Assembly: GCA_017540815.1 (NCBI GenBank)
Contig: JAFYAI010000099.1
Span: 1 to 38,666 of the forward strand
DNA length: 38,666 nucleotides
Direction of reading: 5' to 3'
Origin: Spirochaetales bacterium
Lineage (GTDB): Bacteria; Spirochaetota; GWE2-31-10; MWDO01
Below the pieces are notes generated by a model. That model was not told the origin of the DNA, made no database searches, and saw only the letters and a program-made list of their open reading frames with translations. A program made the translations under genes and the position numbers. Of the stretch, positions 32,934 through 38,666 are shown piece after piece. The stretch's first letter is position 1. Every line of letters starts with the position of its first letter.

Positions 32934-32983
32934 TTTTGTTTGTCCTTAAGATCTGCATATTTTTTATTGCGTTTTTCAGTTTT

Positions 32984-33943
32984 TTACGCCTTGTTAAACT
33001 TGTCCTTGCTCTGTTTGCATCGCGGGCAGTGCCAGTCATCCGGCAGCTGTTCAAACGGAGTCCCGGCTGGGATGCCGTTCTTAGGATCGCCGACAGCCGG
33101 GTCATATACATAGCCGCATATCGAGCAGACATATTTGCCGGTAGCTGTCTTGAATACGATCTCTCCGACAGGAATTGTCTCAGGCGGATTAGACAGGTCT
33201 ATGACACGCTTGGCTTCGAGATTTTCATAGCCTTGCGGAGTATGCGTTCCGCAGTAGACAGTCGGATGATTGGCAACGAAATCCCGCACTCTGTCAAGTG
33301 TCTGTCTGGCGGCAGCTTTGTCGTCATATACGACTGAGAGTTTATTGGCATACAATGCTTCATCGATGTATGTGATGTCGCCGTGCAGCATATAGAATAA
33401 GCCGTCAGATTCTGCTATGATAAGGCTGTTGCCGTTAGTGTGACCTTTGGCTTTGATAAAATACACACCGTTGGCAATCTTCTGACATTCTGGGAAGTTG
33501 TAATATGACCCATCGGTAAATGTAACAGGCACGATATTGGTCAGACCTTTCAGTTCATCTGCACCGATCTCATCAGCATTGACATATATCCTGGCATTGG
33601 GGAATGACTTCAGCTCACCGGAATGATCAGCGTGTCTGTGAGTCAGCAGGATCTTCGTCACCTGCTCCGGCTTATATCCGAGAGCGGAGAATGCTTCCAT
33701 ATAACTGCATATATCCGTGCCGGTAAATGCGACGCTGTTCTCATCAGGGATTTCTTCCGGCGTGCCGGCCGGCAGACCTGTATCCACAAGGATTACTTCG
33801 CTGCCTGTATCTATGAGGTAGTTTTGCAGACTGCCCCTGTATCTGATGTTTTTGTCGAACTTGTCAGTTCCTTCTTCTCCACCGAATGAGAACGGCTGTG
33901 TATAGAATCCGTCTCTGCGAAATTTGACTGCTTTGATTATCAT
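32984..33943 (-). CDS. Metallo-beta-lactamase-fold hydrolase fused to rubredoxin
   Basis: The 319-residue protein joins an MBL domain (about 1-255) to a C-terminal rubredoxin (271-319). The MBL part has THRHADHSG (His102, His104, Asp106, His107), KGHTNGNS and HGDITYIDE, the complete two-metal site of lactonase/glyoxalase-type enzymes. It lacks the HxExDH of flavodiiron oxygen reductases. The rubredoxin has [15 protein letters not shown] and CPRC, with Cys273, 276, 306 and 309 holding one iron, and the normal WHCPRC end. Combining a hydrolytic-type site with an electron carrier is odd. The neighbours suggest a role in oxygen or peroxide metabolism, but the substrate is unknown. Confidence 0.92.
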   Translation of the reverse strand: MIIKAVKFRRDGFYTQPFSFGGEEGTDKFDKNIRYRGSLQNYLIDTGSEVILVDTGLPAGTPEEIPDENSVAFTGTDICSYMEAFSALGYKPEQVTKILLTHRHADHSGELKSFPNARIYVNADEIGADELKGLTNIVPVTFTDGSYYNFPECQKIANGVYFIKAKGHTNGNSLIIAESDGLFYMLHGDITYIDEALYANKLSVVYDDKAAARQTLDRVRDFVANHPTVYCGTHTPQGYENLEAKRVIDLSNPPETIPVGEIVFKTATGKYVCSICGYVYDPAVGDPKNGIPAGTPFEQLPDDWHCPRCKQSKDKFNKA

Positions 33944-33963
33944 TATAATACTCCTTAATTATT

Positions 33964-34659
33964 TTATCTGTTTTTCCACGGACGCTTGTTCTTCGTCCAG
34001 CCTTTCTCAGCCCAATATCTGACATCTGCTTCATTCCAGCCGTTCCTCTGTATCATACGCATCAGTCCGAAGAATGCTCTTGTCTTGAATCCGGGTTTAA
34101 CTTTGCCGCTGCATCTGCGGATCTTATTGGCGATAGATCTCGTTTTGCGTTCGACAGATTTTTTCTTCCTGTCACTGACTGCGTCCCAACTGACAGCGGA
34201 GACAGCAAATCCGAGTTTATACTGTTTGGCGACTCCCCAGAAGAACAGACTGTCTGCCATATCTTTGAGAGTTGATCCGATACCTGCTCCTGCAGCAGTC
34301 GCGACGCATACCCCCTGCTTGCCGAACATTGATTCATTCGGACGGTGAGCCATCCATTGGTAGCCGTAGTGGTCAAGCAGTGCTTTCATTGCACCTGTTG
34401 CGTGGAATACATAAACCGGGCTGGATAAGATTATTACATCTGCAGCCAATAAAGCGGCGGTTATCGGAGCGAGTGCTTCGTAATGCGGGCATTTTGTTTC
34501 GCCTTTTGTAAAACATGTTGTGCATCCTACGCAGAAATTATCGAAATCCCGCGGCAGGAAGAACTCGGTTATGTCACCGCCGATCTGCTCTGCCAGATTA
34601 TGAGCAATATGATAAGTCGAGCCTTTGTGACTTTGTCCGTGTATTATTGTGATTTTCAT
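33964..34659 (-). CDS. Flavodoxin-fold NAD(P)H-dependent oxidoreductase
   Basis: This 231-residue protein has the FMN phosphate loop in IHGQSHKGSTYHIAHNL and a Cys-containing segment FCVGCTTCFTKGETKCPHY (four Cys at about 43-57), again suggestive of an iron-sulfur or redox site. ADVIILSSPVYVFHATGAMKALLDHY is the second flavin loop. The C-terminal about 70 residues are Arg/Lys-rich (KKKSVERKTRSIANKIRR), unusual for flavodoxin-like reductases. It lies 20 bp upstream of the rubredoxin fusion and 11 bp after the second YqaE gene. It could be the electron donor to the rubredoxin domain, which is an inference from position. Confidence 0.85.
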   Translation of the reverse strand: MKITIIHGQSHKGSTYHIAHNLAEQIGGDITEFFLPRDFDNFCVGCTTCFTKGETKCPHYEALAPITAALLAADVIILSSPVYVFHATGAMKALLDHYGYQWMAHRPNESMFGKQGVCVATAAGAGIGSTLKDMADSLFFWGVAKQYKLGFAVSAVSWDAVSDRKKKSVERKTRSIANKIRRCSGKVKPGFKTRAFFGLMRMIQRNGWNEADVRYWAEKGWTKNKRPWKNR

Positions 34660-34670
34660 ATTGATTATTT

Positions 34671-34820
34671 TTACATCACATTGAATATAATCGCTGCGAT
34701 CACACCCGGTACCCAGCCGACGATCGTCAGTATCAGTGTCAGCAAAATCGGTCCGATACCTTTGTCATACACTGCCAGCGGCGGTAAAATGATACATAAT
34801 AAAACTCGCAATAAACTCAT
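34671..34820 (-). CDS. YqaE/Pmp3-family small membrane protein, copy 2
   Basis: A 49-residue frame from ATG 34820 (MSLLRVLLC) to TAA 34671, preceded by AAGGAG. It matches copy 1 (31472-31624) at about 40 of 48 positions, including PPLAVYDKG, GPILLTLILT and GWVPGVIAAIIFNV. It has two membrane helices and heads the oxidative-stress operon. It is too short for common ORF length cut-offs. Confidence 0.93.
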   Translation of the reverse strand: MSLLRVLLCIILPPLAVYDKGIGPILLTLILTIVGWVPGVIAAIIFNVM

Positions 34821-34854
34821 AAATGACTCCTTGATTAATTATTCAAATGATTAT

Positions 34855-34883
34855 ATTATATCACAATGTCATTTCATCGGCAA
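34855..34883 (-). promoter_or_regulatory. Promoter of the oxidative-stress cassette
   Basis: On the minus strand TTGCCG (34883-34878), 17-bp spacer and TATAAT (34860-34855), 35 bp before the YqaE-2 ATG. Confidence 0.7.
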
Positions 34884-34913
34884 GATAATTTTTTGTTGGT
34901 ATGAAAAATCTGA

Positions 34914-34958
34914 AAAAAAAGCAGCCGCCTGTATGAAATACAGGCGGCTGCTTTTTTT
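34914..34958 (-). terminator. Terminator after the alpha/beta hydrolase gene
   Basis: A 21-bp stem whose core GCAGCCGCCTGTAT/ATACAGGCGGCTGC (34921-34934 with 34938-34951) is flanked by A7/T7. It lies at the 3' end of the minus-strand hydrolase. Confidence 0.92.
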
Positions 34959-35568
34959 ACCCTTTTATCCACTTATCCAGAAACTTCATCTGCTCTTCCG
35001 TATGAAACCAATGCTCGCCGCCGTCCATAACCGTAAGTGACGCATTGTGCCGTTCTGCGAAAAGGCGGATTGTGTCAAGCGAAGTCAGATTATCTTTGCT
35101 TCCATATAATATACTCGTCGGCACATTCCATTCAATCGGATGAGTTCTCACATAGCACAGATATTTCCACGAGAGATCCTCGCCAAACTCGGTATGGATA
35201 ACGCTTTGCTCCTGCAGTTGTGTTTCCGTGACATTCGCCCAAGCCATCATATCGGCAATGAGCTGCTCCATATCGACAATCGGCGATATAAAATAAGCTT
35301 GCTCGACCAGACCGTTCAGATCGGCATTCATACAGAAAAATGCTCCGATACTGTTGGCAATGAGAATTATTTTGCCGTATTGTTTGTGCAGCTTTTCCAC
35401 GGCAGCTCGGATCTCCTCGCCTGTTTCCCACGGAGTGAATGTCTTATAATCCAGCCCGATGACTTCGCAGCCGGCAAACAGCGGTTTGTAATGTTCGCTC
35501 TCCGCCGCACTGCCGAGTTTGCCGTGAATGTATAAAATGATGGTGTGAGTTGTTTTCAAGTACTGCAT
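34957..35568 (-). CDS. Small alpha/beta-fold hydrolase
   Basis: The start is taken at ATG 35568 (MQYLKTTHTIILYIHG), one base after the upstream stop; ATG 35580 is an alternative. The protein has the oxyanion phrase YIHGKLGS, a nucleophile elbow ANSIGAFF (Ser, with Ala replacing the first Gly of GxSxG), the acid in YGSKDNLTS and the His in GGEHWFHTEEQ. The triad is intact. The family of about 200 residues resembles unassigned serine hydrolases; the substrate is unknown. It is the last gene of its unit. Confidence 0.82.
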   Translation of the reverse strand: MQYLKTTHTIILYIHGKLGSAAESEHYKPLFAGCEVIGLDYKTFTPWETGEEIRAAVEKLHKQYGKIILIANSIGAFFCMNADLNGLVEQAYFISPIVDMEQLIADMMAWANVTETQLQEQSVIHTEFGEDLSWKYLCYVRTHPIEWNVPTSILYGSKDNLTSLDTIRLFAERHNASLTVMDGGEHWFHTEEQMKFLDKWIKG

Positions 35569-35569
35569 T

Positions 35570-36187
35570 TTATTTATCATCCCATTTCTTCGCAACCGCC
35601 TCAATCAACTCTTTATTTTTCAAATCCCTTATCCACTCCGCCGGAATGCCTTCTGTGCCGTAATACAGTCCGGCGACTGTTCCTGTCACTGCGGCGGTTG
35701 TGTCGGTGTCATGTCCGAGATTGACGGCACTTAGCACTGCGTCGGCATAACATTGAGTATTCATAAAACACCACATTGATGCTTCAATCGTTTCGATAAC
35801 ATATCCGCCGGATTTTAGCTCATTCTTACTCAGAGCCGTAATGTTTGGCAGCCTGTCGAATTTCGCCATTGTTTCGGTGTCGGTTATCTTATTCAAATAT
35901 GGCATTGTCTCATTTATGACATTCTGGTAAGCGGTCGGCTTGTCCTGACCAAGTGTTATATTCCGCAGTAACTCGGCGAAAATAAAACATGCCGTTACGG
36001 ACACTATGTGGCGATGCGTGATAGAAGAAACCTGTCGGCACAGCTCGTAACGCTGTCCAATCTCCATATCCCTTGTGTATAGAGCCAGCGGAGCGATCCG
36101 CATTAAACTGCCGTTGCCGTTGGTTCGCTCACCGACCGCCGTGCCAAGTAGAATGGAGAGCATTGAGTTGGTGGGGGTGGGAGTCAT
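35570..36187 (-). pseudogene. ADP-ribosylglycohydrolase, N-terminal half missing
   Basis: From ATG 36187 (GAGGT 10 bp upstream) the frame encodes 205 residues. They align with the second half of ADP-ribosylglycohydrolases: TNGNGSLMRIAPLAL, SSITHRHIVSVTACFI, SGGYVIETIEASMWCF and LGHDTDTTAAVTGTVAGLYYG, the last with the C-terminal magnesium ligands. The first about 130 residues of the family, carrying the other Asp ligands ('TDDT' or 'SDDS'), are absent. Without them de-ADP-ribosylation is unlikely, hence the remnant call. A functional short variant cannot be excluded. The truncation point lies next to the A+T-rich cassette. Confidence 0.7.
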
Positions 36188-36216
36188 AATTATATTTACC
36201 TCATTTTGTAAAAAAG

Positions 36217-36813
36217 TTATTTGTAATTTCTTGGGAAAAAATCTTTTCCTGTTTGCCATAAATATTTGTCTATTTCTTTGAGATTAAACTTATCTAAATT
36301 ATAAAAGCATTGAAATTCTGTAAGAATGCTATAAAACAATCCGTATTCTTTTAAATCATTATTTTTAAATTTTGAAAAATTATCTTTATCTCTGAAATAC
36401 TTTAAAACCTTCTCTACATAATAATCATAAATTGGGTATTTTGTGTCAAAATGATGGCTACAATATTTTGTTGCGAATGAGTAGAAGAATAAATCTCTGC
36501 CTTTGATATTAATCTTTGCAATATCTTGTACCAATGACAAATCTCCATTTTTTAAACGATCATCAATATTTAATTCCACAATATGTTTTGCTAAACTAAA
36601 AGGTGAGAAAATATTTGTACTATAAAAATCATTCAACGAACATACTTTTATTAGTACATCATCCATATCTATATTGTTTGGATAAGTATAATGAAATAGT
36701 TTATCAAGACTACTTTCTTGTAGAACATAATTTTCTAATGAATTCCATTTGTTTAGATATTTATTTACTTCATCTATTGACGGCAGATTTAATTTTATTG
36801 TTGTTTTTGTCAT
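36217..36813 (-). CDS. Hypothetical protein in an A+T-rich two-gene cassette
   Basis: Start chosen at ATG 36813 (MTKTTIKLNLPSIDE) because AAAAGG lies 6 bp upstream; ATG 36849 is also in frame and overlaps the upstream stop. The 198-residue product is soluble-looking, rich in Asp, Asn, Lys, Phe and Tyr. It has a distinctive segment SFATKYCSHHFDTKYPIYDY followed by VEKVLKYF (about 115-142) with Cys, His-His and Asp residues. I do not recognise the family. Base composition is far more A+T-rich than neighbouring genes, which suggests recent acquisition. Coupling to the small upstream gene resembles toxin-antitoxin or defence pairs, but there is no direct evidence of function. Confidence 0.65.
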   Translation of the reverse strand: MTKTTIKLNLPSIDEVNKYLNKWNSLENYVLQESSLDKLFHYTYPNNIDMDDVLIKVCSLNDFYSTNIFSPFSLAKHIVELNIDDRLKNGDLSLVQDIAKINIKGRDLFFYSFATKYCSHHFDTKYPIYDYYVEKVLKYFRDKDNFSKFKNNDLKEYGLFYSILTEFQCFYNLDKFNLKEIDKYLWQTGKDFFPRNYK

Positions 36814-36845
36814 ATTATACCTTTTATATTTCTTATTTCTGTCCG

Positions 36846-37052
36846 TCATTTTTTCTTAGATAACTTAGATTCTAAATTTCTGAAATATTTTTCATCAACT
36901 ATTTCATAATCCCCTTTCCAAACTAAAGAAAGAGGATATGTAAAGTTTTTTTCTTTCGGAATAATTCTTTCTTGACCATCTTCTATCTTCATAATATAGT
37001 CTTCACCAGCATCATAAACTTTAGCACCTTCTGTTTTGCAAATTAACTTCAT
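36846..37052 (-). CDS. Small hypothetical protein (first gene of the A+T-rich cassette)
   Basis: The 68-residue product (MKLICKTEGAKVYDAGEDYI at its start) has a mixed charged sequence with a Lys-rich tail (ESKLSKKK) and no membrane helix. AAAGGAG lies at a good distance from the ATG at 37052. Its stop overlaps an in-frame ATG of the next gene. The A+T-rich composition matches its partner. The fold looks like a small beta-strand domain. Family unknown; an antitoxin or immunity role is only a guess from arrangement. Confidence 0.6.
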   Translation of the reverse strand: MKLICKTEGAKVYDAGEDYIMKIEDGQERIIPKEKNFTYPLSLVWKGDYEIVDEKYFRNLESKLSKKK

Positions 37053-37155
37053 ATTCTGACTCCTTTTTTATTTTCCCTTTCCTTATTCATATTATATAAT
37101 TTTAACTTTTTTATTTCTTATTTTAACAAAAAAAATTATACATATTTTCATTTCT

Positions 37156-37263
37156 TTAGTCAATACAAAATTATTGAACTGTTTAAATGAAAATGTTCGC
37201 CGGACAGTTCAGAGGCTGGAGAAGGAACTTAATGCTATAAAACGGCATTTGGAGATAGAGTAA
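37156..37263 (+). pseudogene. Possible 3' fragment of a coiled-coil gene
   Basis: The frame ending at TAA 37261-37263 reads, at its end, ENVRRTVQRLEKELNAIKRH followed by LEIE. It is strongly helical and its base composition changes sharply from the A+T-rich DNA upstream (37080-37185). There is no start codon with a ribosome site, and a terminator follows directly. It may be the tail of a gene replaced by the A+T-rich cassette. The 37053-37377 gap otherwise holds only A/T-rich DNA. Confidence 0.4.
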
Positions 37264-37267
37264 CAAC

Positions 37268-37310
37268 AAAAAACGCAGTCATATAACGAAGTTATATGAC
37301 TGCGTTTTTT
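37268..37310. terminator. Strong terminator, 20-bp stem
   Basis: AAAAAACGCAGTCATATAAC (37268-37287), loop GAA and the exact complement (37291-37310). It lies directly after the fragment above and can serve both strands, ending the minus-strand unit at 37378. Confidence 0.92.
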
Positions 37311-37377
37311 ATTACTCCACAACCCGATGCATTGTAATTATTGTGCAGCTGCCGGCATTGACTGTGTTTCTTATCAA

Positions 37378-37980
37378 TCATTTCTCCATTTTCATACTTA
37401 CCCAAAATATTAACGCAGACAGCAGGAATGTTGTCAGCAGAATGCCGGAAATCCATGCAATACTGGCGAAGACTGATTGGTCAAGCACCTGCAGGAAAGG
37501 ATACGGTCCGACGAAAAGCCGCAGAGCATTGAGGAGTATCATCACCGTGCCGTAGAGCAGCGTGCCGCATAAGGGAATGAGAATGGCGGATTTGTGATGA
37601 ACATGATCCTCGCACATTATATAGGAAGCAATCGAGAGAATAGGGCAGATCAGATGGTGATACAGCCCGTTATCCAGCGGAGAATACAGCAGCTGTCCAA
37701 GCGACACCTGCCCGGACGGAGCGATTACCGCCAGCGTAATAATCATTGTCAGCAGAAGCATACACGCACTGCCGTATCGCAGACCGGTTATCCATTTGGC
37801 AGGTCTGTTCGTAATATTGGCAATCAGCAGAGCGATAACAGATACACTCGTGAGAATGTTTGAAATCTGCGTGTAATATGCAAACAATGTCCAGCCTCTG
37901 TTGCGAATGCTGAACGGCAATGCGATTATCTCGCAACAGATAATGATGATAAGAATGATGTTGTTTTTTAAGTTTTTCAT
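37378..37980 (-). CDS. Pr6Pr-like (FAR-17a/AIG1-related) integral membrane protein
   Basis: This 200-residue protein has about six hydrophobic helices. The family-like phrases are FAYYTQISNILTSVS (Pr6Pr proteins typically have 'F.YFT..SN'), DNGLYHHLICPILSIASYIM with a His pair, and LCGTLLYGTVMILLNALRLF with PYPFL. Eukaryotic relatives (ADTRP/AIG1) are threonine hydrolases of fatty-acid esters; the bacterial role is not established. AGGA lies upstream of the ATG, 30 bp after the HAD gene, so the two are probably cotranscribed. Confidence 0.7.
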   Translation of the reverse strand: MKNLKNNIILIIIICCEIIALPFSIRNRGWTLFAYYTQISNILTSVSVIALLIANITNRPAKWITGLRYGSACMLLLTMIITLAVIAPSGQVSLGQLLYSPLDNGLYHHLICPILSIASYIMCEDHVHHKSAILIPLCGTLLYGTVMILLNALRLFVGPYPFLQVLDQSVFASIAWISGILLTTFLLSALIFWVSMKMEK

Positions 37981-38010
37981 AGTTTTTTCCTAAATACATT
38001 TTCAAGAGAA

Positions 38011-38666
38011 TCAATAATCCAGCAGCAGTTTACGAACTTCAGCCACAGTTTTACAAATGTAATCAGCTCCGCTTTGTTCCAGTTCGGTGCGGTCTCCGAA
38101 TCCCCAGAGCACGCCCATGCTTGCCAGTCCTGCCGAATGTGCTCCGTTAATGTCATAGAATCTGTCGCCAATCATCAGAGCGGAGTCTCGTTTGTCGGAC
38201 AGCGAGTTCTCGGAGATGACATAGTTAATCACATCGGCTTTGTTGAATCTGATTTTTTCTTCAATGTCAGAGCCGCCAACGAAGTCGAACAACTTGAGAA
38301 TGCCTTTGTGTTCCATTATTTTCTTAGTGTAGACTTCCGGCTTGCTTGTGGCGACGAATACTCGTTTGCCGCTTGTTCGCAGTGCGGTGACCAGCTCTTT
38401 GATTCCGGGATAGGGCTCACAGATAAACATTCCTTCGGCGGAGTAGTATTCTCTGTAAATGTTTACCGCATTTTGTATCTCGCTTGGCGGCAGCCGAAAG
38501 AATTTCGCAAAGCCTTCTTCCAGTGACGGACCTATCATTTTGACGAATGTGTCGTGTCCGAACGGCAGACCGTATCGGGTGCAGACTCTCTCCATCGAGG
38601 CGAAAATCCCCGGTGAAGTGTCGCATATCGTGCCGTCGAAGTCGAAGAGAATGTTTGTAAAGTTAA
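38011..38666 (-). CDS. HAD-superfamily phosphatase, phosphoglycolate phosphatase-like (5' end beyond window)
   Basis: The frame stays open to the right edge, where it reads ILFDFDGTICDTSPGIFASM, the HAD motif I with the nucleophile Asp. The gene therefore begins outside the window, and the ATG at 38595 is internal. Motif II is VFVATSKPE (Thr/Ser), motif III the Lys in KADVINYVI, and motif IV MIGDRFYDINGAHSAGL. The cap domain (EGFAKFFRLPPSEIQNAVNIYREYYS) is the C1 helical type of Gph/PpaX enzymes. 218 residues are visible, so little is missing. Substrate may be phosphoglycolate, pyrophosphate or another small phosphate ester. Confidence 0.9.
   Translation of the reverse strand, partial: NFTNILFDFDGTICDTSPGIFASMERVCTRYGLPFGHDTFVKMIGPSLEEGFAKFFRLPPSEIQNAVNIYREYYSAEGMFICEPYPGIKELVTALRTSGKRVFVATSKPEVYTKKIMEHKGILKLFDFVGGSDIEEKIRFNKADVINYVISENSLSDKRDSALMIGDRFYDINGAHSAGLASMGVLWGFGDRTELEQSGADYICKTVAEVRKLLLDY

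Noticed and set aside
32574..33113. 179-residue plus-strand open frame
   Set aside because: Antisense to the glutathione peroxidase and rubredoxin-fusion genes.
1..38666. CRISPR array, rRNA genes, complete insertion sequence or prophage
   Set aside because: No regularly spaced direct repeats, no rRNA sequence, and no complete transposase, integrase or phage structural genes were seen; the only related hint is the partial Rpn-like gene at the left edge.

Overview
The window reads as chromosomal DNA of a motile, host-associated spirochaete, probably Treponema-like. The best evidence is FlgE (3993-5426). It has the spirochaete hook-protein sequence, and Lys165 and Cys178 sit at exactly the positions that form the lysinoalanine cross-link in Treponema denticola. 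The FliM N-terminus, the lipoprotein signal and the tRNA-Gln also fit. The translation table is standard. Most of the window has balanced base composition; 36.2-37.2 kb is visibly A+T-rich.

Layout. 1-530: the 5' end of an Rpn/PD-(D/E)XK-like gene, a 35-bp palindrome and a REP-like intergenic repeat. 530-1759: a surface lipoprotein. 1887-5426: fliK-flgD-flgE. 5500-12803 (minus): a complete shikimate operon, pheA-aroB-aroC-aroE/K-aroQ-aroA-aroF, preceded at 12.82-13.07 kb by a promoter, a Phe/Tyr-rich leader peptide and an attenuator. 13192-15960: a small membrane protein, tRNA-Gln(CTG), a hemolysin III/TrhA-type protein and an alpha/beta hydrolase. 16002-16910 (minus): an aldo/keto reductase. 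17064-19746: a two-module AAA+ ATPase and a membrane-anchored nitroreductase. 19791-23832 (minus): a five-gene operon (CDP-alcohol phosphatidyltransferase, truncated GH1-like protein, RluA-type pseudouridine synthase, FliM/FliN hybrid, START-like secreted protein). 24015-28648: ybaB-recR-spoIID, then an 821-residue acyl-activating/ACP/acyltransferase protein. 28699-31624 (minus): a hybrid sensor kinase behind a YqaE/Pmp3 peptide. 31744-34820 (minus): an oxidative-stress cassette (second YqaE, flavoprotein, metallo-beta-lactamase/rubredoxin fusion, glutathione peroxidase, iron-sulfur-type flavoprotein). 34957-38666 (minus): an alpha/beta hydrolase, an N-terminally truncated ADP-ribosylglycohydrolase, an A+T-rich two-gene cassette of unknown function, a Pr6Pr-like membrane protein and a HAD phosphatase cut by the window edge.

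How the genes work together. The aro operon carries all seven steps from PEP plus erythrose-4-phosphate to chorismate, and PheA takes chorismate to phenylpyruvate. The leader suggests that charged tRNA-Phe/Tyr levels control the whole unit. The 31.7-34.8 kb cassette looks like peroxide and oxygen defence built from flavin, rubredoxin and thiol peroxidase parts.

The most unusual observations are the aromatic attenuator, a FliM carrying a FliN-type C-terminus, a repeated palindrome GCACAATTGTGC inside genes, long perfect hairpins without U-tracts between operon genes, a GH1-like protein that stops where the nucleophile should be, the ligase-ACP-acyltransferase fusion, and the A+T-rich cassette beside the broken ADP-ribosylglycohydrolase. 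Function calls rest on motif recognition by eye; no database search was run.
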